Below, piece after piece: positions 6,740 through 11,525 of a DNA stretch of 11,525 nucleotides. The stretch spans positions 15,907 to 27,431 of the forward strand of contig DPQS01000034.1 in assembly GCA_003537755.1 (NCBI GenBank). Direction: 5' to 3'. The notes under the pieces are model-generated. The model ran no database searches, had not been told where the DNA came from, and saw only the letters and a program-made list of their open reading frames with translations. The translations under genes and the position numbers were made by a program. Each line of letters opens with the position of its first letter. The first letter of the stretch is position 1. Source of the stretch: Clostridiales bacterium. GTDB lineage: Bacteria > Bacillota > Clostridia > Christensenellales > CAG-314.

Positions 6740-7602
6740 GCTTTTACCTCCGATTTAACCTCAGATTGTTGCTTGGATGTACTGCAATTGGAACAGAATT
6801 TGTCCTCGTCATCATTGATATTGCCACAAACAGGACACTTCCACTTGCTGATTTTGTCGGGTTCCTCGCCCGTAAAAGACCATTGACAGTTGCTGCAGAA
6901 CTTGCTGTCCGAGGGGTTTTCCGCTCCACAGTTGGGACAGTACTTTTTGACGTCCTCCACAACCAGTTTAAGTCCGCAGGTATCGCAGAACTCTTCGTCG
7001 GGATCATTGAGTGCGCCGCAGTTAGGGCAAACCTGTTTCTGCCCGTCCATGTCGCTGAGCACCGTTTGCATTACCGCGCTGTCACCTACGTAGGACGTTA
7101 CGTGTTCAACCTGCATTTCCACTACTTTTCCGCCTTCCATGCTGCCGAAACAGTGTTTGCACAAGCCTGTTTCCATGGGGTTGGGCTTTCCGCAAAACGG
7201 ACACAGTCTGCGTCTTACTATACGATGTTCGTGCAGGGCGGCAACGTTTGCGCCACACTTGTTGCAGTAAATCGCCGTAACGGGCACCTGTGCGCCGCAA
7301 CTCGGGCACTTTGCCGTTTCCGGCGTGGGCAATGTCGTGTAGTCGGTTTCCGCAAGGGGTTGTTCCGACGGTACGACAAGACCTATCTCGGGTGTTTGTT
7401 CGGAGATGTCGGCGGTTTTGTTGTCGACGTCTGCGGAAAGCAACGCGCCGCACTCCGTGCAGTGCTCGTTACTTATGGCATTTGCCGCGCCGCAGTGAGG
7501 ACAAGCAACTTCCTCCTTAAACACAAAACTGCTTGCGCCGCAATTACAACAGTACAAGGAGTCGTTTGTGTTTTCTTCTCCGCAGGATTTACACACTTTC
7601 AT
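6736..7602 (-). CDS. Soluble protein with seven tandem zinc ribbons
   Basis: The 288-residue product consists almost wholly of zinc ribbons, with cysteines at 4-7-18-21, 34-37-48-51, 99-102-113-116, 134-137-148-151, 192-195-206-209, 222-225-236-239 and 256-259-270-273. Every unit has the same C-x2-C-x10-C-x2-C spacing, mostly as CPxCG...CxxCG, as in the zinc_ribbon_2/DZANK type. The linkers vary: about 47 acidic and Thr/Pro-rich residues between ribbons 2 and 3, and about 40 between 4 and 5. There is no signal peptide or membrane segment, so it is probably cytoplasmic. The ATG at 7600-7602 has GGGAGG about ten bases upstream and its own strong promoter. Such arrays usually mediate protein or RNA contacts; no enzymatic motif is present. 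It is co-transcribed with the membrane-anchored ribbon protein, its likely partner. Function unknown. Confidence 0.85.
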   Translation of the reverse strand: MKVCKSCGEENTNDSLYCCNCGASSFVFKEEVACPHCGAANAISNEHCTECGALLSADVDNKTADISEQTPEIGLVVPSEQPLAETDYTTLPTPETAKCPSCGAQVPVTAIYCNKCGANVAALHEHRIVRRRLCPFCGKPNPMETGLCKHCFGSMEGGKVVEMQVEHVTSYVGDSAVMQTVLSDMDGQKQVCPNCGALNDPDEEFCDTCGLKLVVEDVKKYCPNCGAENPSDSKFCSNCQWSFTGEEPDKISKWKCPVCGNINDDEDKFCSNCSTSKQQSEVKSEVKA

Positions 7603-7640
7603 CCCGACACTACCTCCCGATTAGAATGTACATCATAATA

Positions 7641-7669
7641 ACTATATACTATTTGACAGCTTTTGTCAA
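7641..7669 (-). promoter_or_regulatory. Sigma-A promoter of the zinc-ribbon gene pair
   Basis: On the minus strand a perfect TTGACA (7664-7669) is separated by exactly 17 bases from TATAGT (7641-7646), about 38 bases before the start codon. This is one of the two best promoters in the window. glnS ends at 7713 with no strong terminator after it, so some read-through from glnS into this pair is also possible. Confidence 0.8.
7653..7669. promoter_or_regulatory. Inverted repeat overlapping the -35 box, possible operator
   Basis: TTGACA (7653-7658) and TGTCAA (7664-7669) form a perfect 6-bp inverted repeat around GCTTT. One arm is the -35 box itself and the other lies in the promoter spacer, so a dimeric protein bound here would block RNA polymerase. 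The arm on the -35 side is explained by the promoter; the mirrored copy is the part that needs explaining. Confidence 0.4.
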
Positions 7670-7712
7670 CGTGTAAATTAAACGTTTTTGTTCAAAAAGG
7701 GATTGTTTTGAC

Positions 7713-9353
7713 TTATTTGCCCGCTTTGAAACCGTCCTTAAGTCCTACAATTTCGTTAAAGACAAGTTGCCCGTCTTTGCTGTCGCGGTCCAGTACATAG
7801 TAGCCTACGCGCATAAACTGGAATTTGTCGCCGACTTTTGCGTTTTTCAGGCTCGGTTCCACCTTGGCGGACACCAGTTTCATGCTGTCTTCGTTGAAAC
7901 GTTGGTTGAAGTCGGTAATGCCGTCCACGGGGTCTGTAAGCAAACTTTGAAGTTTACGTACCGTCACGTCAACGCATGTTGCCGCGTCCACCCACTGGAT
8001 TACGCCCTTGACCTTGATTCCGCTTTCGTCGTTGCCGCTTTTGCTGTTAGGGACAACCGAACAATGCAGTTCCGTCACGTTGCCTTCGCTGTCCGTCACC
8101 GCTTCGTCGCAGTGAATGATATACGCACCCTTCAAGCGCACGTATCCGTCCGGTTTAAGACGGTAATACTTGGGCGGCGGTACAAGTGCAAAGTCGCTTC
8201 GGTCGATGTACAACTCGCGGCTGAACGGCACGTTGCGACAGGTCACGTTTTCGGCGTTGGGGTTGTTTTCGACAGCAAGTTCCTCACTGCCGTCGTAGTT
8301 GGTCAGCACCACTTTAAGAGGGTCGAACACCGCCAGCACGCGGTCAGTATTCTGATTGAGGTTGTCGCGCACGCAGGAGTACAGGTAGCCTTCTTCCACT
8401 TCGCTGTTTGCCTTGGAAACGCCGATACGTTCGCAAAAATCTTTCAACGCTTCGGCAGGAATACCGCGGCGACGAAGTCCCGACAGCGTAGGCATACGGG
8501 GGTCGTCCCAACCCAGCACCTTGCCTTCGTCAACCAACTTTTTGAGATAGCGTTTGCTCATAATTGTGTTGGTGATGTTGAGACGAGCAAACTCGATTTG
8601 TTGCGGAAGCGGCTCGGGGAAGTCGCAATTTTTGACAACCCAGTCGTACAAGGGGCGGTGATCCTCGAATTCCAGCGTGCAGATAGAGTGCGTAATGCCC
8701 TCGTGCGCGTCTTCGATGGGGTGCGCGAAGTCATACATCGGGTAAATGCACCACTTGTCGCCCGTGTTGTGGTGGGTTGCGTGCAACACGCGGTAAATGA
8801 TGGGGTCGCGCATATTTACGTTGGGCGAACTCATGTCGATTTTTGCGCGAAGCACCTTTGCGCCGTCGGCATATTTGCCGTCACGCATTTCGTAACACAG
8901 TTTAAGGTTTTCTTCCACGCTGCGGTTGCGGTACGGGCTTTCGATGCCCGGCTCGGTAAGGGTGCCGCGGCGTTCGCGGATTTCGTCTGCGGTTTCGTCG
9001 GAAACGTATGCTAAGCCCTTGTTGATAAGTTTGACGGCGCAATCGAACATTACGTCGAAGTAGTCGCTTGCAAAGTACAGATTGTCCCACTTGAAGCCCA
9101 GCCACTCGATGTCCGCCTTGATACTGTTGACGTATTCCTGGTCCTCCTTGCAGGGGTTGGTGTCGTCAAAGCGCAGGTTGCATGTACCGTTGTACTTTTG
9201 CGCTATGCCGAAGTTGATGCACAGGCTTTTTGCGTGCCCGATGTGCAAGTAGCCGTTGGGTTCCGGAGGGAAACGGGTCGCAACGGTAGTGACCTTGCCG
9301 CTTGCAAGGTCGGAATCAATTATTTCTTCGATAAAATTTCTGCTTTCTTCCAT
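7713..9353 (-). CDS. glnS: Glutamine--tRNA ligase
   Basis: GlnRS joins glutamine to tRNA-Gln in the cytoplasm. The 546-residue length matches the E. coli type (about 550). Class I signatures are present: PPEPNGYLHIGHAKS (about 29-43, HIGH at 37-40), RFDDTNP (61-67), and the KMSKS equivalent IMSKR (264-268), followed by GWDDPRMPTL (281-290). PPEPNG rather than PSPTG at the nucleotide site, together with the beta-barrel anticodon-binding region from about 340 to the end, places it with GlnRS and not with GluRS (GltX). A dedicated GlnRS lets the cell make Gln-tRNA directly without the GatCAB amidotransferase, though many Bacillota carry both. The ATG at 9351-9353 has AAAGGG a few bases upstream. 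It follows dnaB by 62 bases with no terminator between them, so they may share a transcript. Confidence 0.95.
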   Translation of the reverse strand: MEESRNFIEEIIDSDLASGKVTTVATRFPPEPNGYLHIGHAKSLCINFGIAQKYNGTCNLRFDDTNPCKEDQEYVNSIKADIEWLGFKWDNLYFASDYFDVMFDCAVKLINKGLAYVSDETADEIRERRGTLTEPGIESPYRNRSVEENLKLCYEMRDGKYADGAKVLRAKIDMSSPNVNMRDPIIYRVLHATHHNTGDKWCIYPMYDFAHPIEDAHEGITHSICTLEFEDHRPLYDWVVKNCDFPEPLPQQIEFARLNITNTIMSKRYLKKLVDEGKVLGWDDPRMPTLSGLRRRGIPAEALKDFCERIGVSKANSEVEEGYLYSCVRDNLNQNTDRVLAVFDPLKVVLTNYDGSEELAVENNPNAENVTCRNVPFSRELYIDRSDFALVPPPKYYRLKPDGYVRLKGAYIIHCDEAVTDSEGNVTELHCSVVPNSKSGNDESGIKVKGVIQWVDAATCVDVTVRKLQSLLTDPVDGITDFNQRFNEDSMKLVSAKVEPSLKNAKVGDKFQFMRVGYYVLDRDSKDGQLVFNEIVGLKDGFKAGK

Positions 9354-9415
9354 AAAAACACCCTTTTACAAACATTTGCTGCCACACAAACGACCTTAAT
9401 GCCGTTTCGTCACCG

Positions 9416-11062
9416 TCAGTTTTTGTTTTCTTCTCCTTCAAATTCGTCTATGTTTACGTCGCTTTCACCCTCGCCGACGTACTCTGGCACGTCGCCTTCG
9501 TCGGGCGGAATAAATTCGCCGCCTTCCGCTTCGTCACCGCCACGGTAGCCTTCGGTAAGGTCGGGCAGTTCGCCGTTGCCTTGCTGTTCGGGTTCGTCGC
9601 CGCCCATTGCAATCTGCTGTTCGGCAAGGGTTTCGGCGTCCATAAAGCGCACGAATTTACCCAGCCAGAACAACTCGATGTTGCCGGTTTCGCCGTTACG
9701 GTGCTTGGCTACAATAAGACTGTGTTTTGTAGTACCCTTCTCTTCGTCCTTTTCGCGGTGAATAAACAGTACTATGTCGGCGTCCTGCTCGATACTGCCC
9801 GATTCACGCAAGTCTGACAGCACGGGCTCGCCACCGCCGCCGCTCTGACCGTCCTTGCCCTTGAGGTTACGCATTTCGGCGTCACGCTTCAACTGAGCAA
9901 GCGCGATGATGGGCACGTCCAGTTCCTTTGCCATAAGTTTAAGCGCACGGGTGATTGCACCGACTTCGTTTGCACGTCCTTGCTTGGGATCGATACCGCT
10001 GTTCATCAACTGAATGTAGTCGATGACGATCATGTCCAACCCGTGTTGCGCCTTAAGACGGCGGCACTGCGAACTGATTTCCGACGGGCGGATCTGCGCG
10101 TAGTCGTTGCCGTACAGGCTCATTGTGGCGCAAATGGTATTTTGTGCGGCGCGGATACGTGCAAGGCTTGCGTTGGGGTCGGTAAACTGACCGCTTTTGA
10201 TTTCCGCAAGGGGCACCGTGGACATACTGGACAGCATACGTTCGATAAGTTGCTGCTTGCTCATTTCCAGACTGTAAATGGCTACGGTTTTGCCCTGCTT
10301 TGCAACGTTTTCCACTATGTTCATTGCCATTGCCGACTTACCTACACCGGGACGTGCCGCAAGTACGATAAGTTCGCCGCCGTGCAGACCGTTGGTCATG
10401 CGGTCGAAACGTTTGAAACCGGTCTGTATTCCGCGGAATTTGCCCGGGTTTACAAAACGCTCGTTGATGGCGTACATCGTTTTTGCCGTGTCCTCGGCAA
10501 GGGAAACAAGCCCTGCGTTTGCGCCGCCCTGCGACAGATTGAATATCTGTTCTTCGGCGTAGGTTATGGCTTCTTCCGCACTGCCTGCGCTGTAGGCACG
10601 CTGTTCCACTTCGCCGCAGATACGGATAAGTTTGCGCATGGTACTGGCACGCTTGACAATGCTGATGTACTCGTCGTAGTTGGCGGTACTGGGCAGCAAC
10701 TCGTTCAACTTCAGTATGTAGTCGATGTCGCCGACCTGTTCCAGTTTGCCTTCGCGGCGCAGATAGTCCACGACGGAAGCAAACCCGACGGTGTTGGCCT
10801 GGTTTTCGTCGCCGACCATGTGCGATTGCTCGGAAATAGCCTGCATTGCGGCAAAAATTTCGCGGTGATTGAACTGGTAAAAATCGTCCTCCTTCAGTTG
10901 GGCGATCATTTCCAGTTGGTATTCGGTATTGCGCAAAATACAGCACAACACGTTTTGTTCCGCTTCGACGCTGTTGGGCAACGTGGCGCGGTTGGGTCCG
11001 CTGCTTACGCGCTGTTTGGTTTCGGCGGACGTTTGCTGTCCGTTTTTGTTTTCGGTAGGCAT
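9416..11062 (-). CDS. dnaB: Replicative DNA helicase DnaB, with glycine-rich insert and acidic C-terminal tail
   Basis: DnaB is the hexameric helicase that unwinds DNA at the replication fork. Starting at ATG 11060-11062 it has 548 residues, against about 450-470 in B. subtilis and E. coli. The N-terminal domain starts at PNSVEAEQNVLC (about 29-40). The RecA-like core has Walker A ARPGVGKS (236-243), Walker B IVIDYIQL (345-352) and SDLRESGSIEQDADIVLFIHRE (split here as SDLRESGS at 416-423 and IEQDADIV at 424-431). Two parts are unusual: about ten extra residues (about 401-412, KGKDGQSGGGGE) just before SDLRESG, and a tail of about 70 residues after FVRFMD (473-475 and on) with some two dozen Asp/Glu and only two basic residues. 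The frame is intact throughout. It has its own strong promoter and probably carries glnS downstream. Confidence 0.95.
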   Translation of the reverse strand: MPTENKNGQQTSAETKQRVSSGPNRATLPNSVEAEQNVLCCILRNTEYQLEMIAQLKEDDFYQFNHREIFAAMQAISEQSHMVGDENQANTVGFASVVDYLRREGKLEQVGDIDYILKLNELLPSTANYDEYISIVKRASTMRKLIRICGEVEQRAYSAGSAEEAITYAEEQIFNLSQGGANAGLVSLAEDTAKTMYAINERFVNPGKFRGIQTGFKRFDRMTNGLHGGELIVLAARPGVGKSAMAMNIVENVAKQGKTVAIYSLEMSKQQLIERMLSSMSTVPLAEIKSGQFTDPNASLARIRAAQNTICATMSLYGNDYAQIRPSEISSQCRRLKAQHGLDMIVIDYIQLMNSGIDPKQGRANEVGAITRALKLMAKELDVPIIALAQLKRDAEMRNLKGKDGQSGGGGEPVLSDLRESGSIEQDADIVLFIHREKDEEKGTTKHSLIVAKHRNGETGNIELFWLGKFVRFMDAETLAEQQIAMGGDEPEQQGNGELPDLTEGYRGGDEAEGGEFIPPDEGDVPEYVGEGESDVNIDEFEGEENKN

Positions 11063-11066
11063 GTTT

Positions 11067-11072
11067 CTCCTT
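11067..11072 (-). promoter_or_regulatory. Ribosome binding site that fixes the dnaB start
   Basis: AAGGAG on the minus strand lies four bases before ATG 11060-11062. The longer in-frame start at 11123-11125 would add 21 Cys/Arg-rich residues unlike any DnaB N-terminus and has no such site, so the inner ATG is chosen. Confidence 0.8.
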
Positions 11073-11169
11073 GGTGCACCGTCGCGCTGCTTGCAAAAAG
11101 ACAAACAAAAGGCGTTGCAAGACACATTTTGCCTTGCAAAACCACCTGCGACTTGATTATGTTGAAAAT

Positions 11170-11198
11170 ATTATACAATGATTGCCTTTTATTTGCAA
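11170..11198 (-). promoter_or_regulatory. Sigma-A promoter of dnaB
   Basis: On the minus strand TTGCAA (11193-11198) and a perfect TATAAT (11170-11175) are separated by exactly 17 bases. The start codon is about 107 bases downstream. The leader between them carries a short hairpin (TTTTGC at 11127-11132 and GCAAAA at 11136-11141) of unknown role. Confidence 0.8.
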
Positions 11199-11525
11199 TA
11201 AAAACACGCAAAAAACTTACAAAAGTTGAAATTTACGGAACAATGTGCCGAGAGCATTAGTTTTCAGCCGACCCAAATTGCACCTGTAAAAAAATTGTTA
11301 ATCGCACGCCTTGCGTAACAAAAGAAACCCAATCATTAAAATAAACGTTCTATCCACCACTTGTACCCCGTACGGATATCATCCGTCGCAGACGGATTTC
11401 ACCTTGCGTAGCAAGATTTGATTACGCAATCAGCAACTAATCCTTGCATTATCAACAAAAATCCCACTCCTTATAGCCCTACTACAACCAAAATGCCTTT
11501 GACCATGAGGGGTGGGCGGTCGGGG
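11199..11525. other. Right-edge region upstream of the dnaB promoter; no convincing gene
   Basis: These 327 bases contain no frame longer than a few dozen codons with a start site. They hold the hairpin array at 11363-11432. A minus-strand open stretch of 17 codons enters from the right edge and stops at TAA 11471-11473 (it would end in KGILVVVGL); this could be the end of a gene beyond the window or a chance frame inside a repeat. rplI, which often precedes dnaB in Bacillota, is not visible here. The last 15 bases are unusually G-rich on the plus strand compared with the A/T-rich sequence before them. Confidence 0.4.
11363..11432. repeat. Compact array of small hairpins (REP-like intergenic repeat)
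   Basis: Five short inverted repeats are packed into 70 bases: GTAC-ccc-GTAC (11363-11373); ACGGAT-atc-ATCCGT (11372-11386); ATCCGTC-gca-GACGGAT (11381-11397); CTTGC-gta-GCAAG (11403-11415); and TGATT-acgc-AATCA (11419-11432). The second and third share an arm, so they are alternative structures. Loops are three or four bases. No gene overlaps it. The look is that of the dispersed hairpin repeats found between genes in many clostridial genomes; that comparison is from memory and copy number cannot be checked in this window, where it occurs once. Confidence 0.55.

Noticed and set aside
7681..7712. Weak TCAAAA/TTTTGA hairpin after glnS as a terminator
   Set aside because: The stem is short and nearly all A/T, with no U-tract placed after it.
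9980..11260. 426-codon plus-strand frame opposite dnaB
   Set aside because: It has no recognisable domain or supported start and runs through the dnaB promoter; it is a shadow of dnaB.
11199..11525. Replication origin next to dnaB
   Set aside because: Only one near-match DnaA box is present, with no box cluster, no AT-rich unwinding element and no dnaA or dnaN gene.
11471..11525. C-terminal end of a gene entering from the right edge on the minus strand
   Set aside because: Only 17 codons are visible and there is no family signal, so it is mentioned in the intergenic entry but not called as a gene.

Overview
This window looks like a chromosomal stretch from a low-to-mid GC Bacillota, probably an uncultured gut-type Clostridia lineage. 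That reading rests on strong GGAGG-type ribosome binding sites, TTGACA/TATAAT-type promoters, a lipoprotein with a Cys/Gly sorting-type surface module familiar from clostridia, several zinc-ribbon proteins of the kind common in Clostridia, and a short-form alanyl-tRNA synthetase. The taxonomic placement is inference. No rRNA, tRNA, insertion sequence, phage gene or CRISPR array is visible. All eight protein genes lie on the minus strand, so transcription runs from the right edge to the left.

Reading in the direction of transcription (right to left): a region of about 460 bases without a recognisable gene holds a tight array of small hairpins and then a near-consensus promoter for the replicative helicase gene dnaB (9416-11062). 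dnaB is followed after 62 bases by glnS (7713-9353). A second near-consensus promoter, whose -35 box lies in an inverted repeat, drives a two-gene unit: a soluble protein with seven zinc ribbons (6736-7602) and, overlapping it by ATGA, a membrane protein with three N-terminal zinc ribbons (5693-6739). This unit ends in a 26-bp tandem duplication over the stop codon and a rho-independent terminator. Next come alaS (3650-5437), which encodes a naturally short enzyme without the usual C-terminal domains, its terminator, a lipoprotein 5'-nucleotidase-type metallophosphoesterase (1453-3285), and a likely two-gene unit of an RDD-family membrane protein (342-1103) and a small membrane protein cut by the left edge (1-322).

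Most of the content is housekeeping (replication, two aminoacyl-tRNA synthetases) mixed with cell-envelope genes. The least explained part is the zinc-ribbon pair: ten cysteine ribbons with an almost invariant spacing are split between a soluble and a membrane-anchored product, under one promoter with a possible operator. It is the best candidate here for an undescribed function, but the sequence does not show what it does. The rest is mostly ordinary; smaller oddities are the short AlaRS, the acidic tail and glycine-rich insert of DnaB, and the hairpin array.
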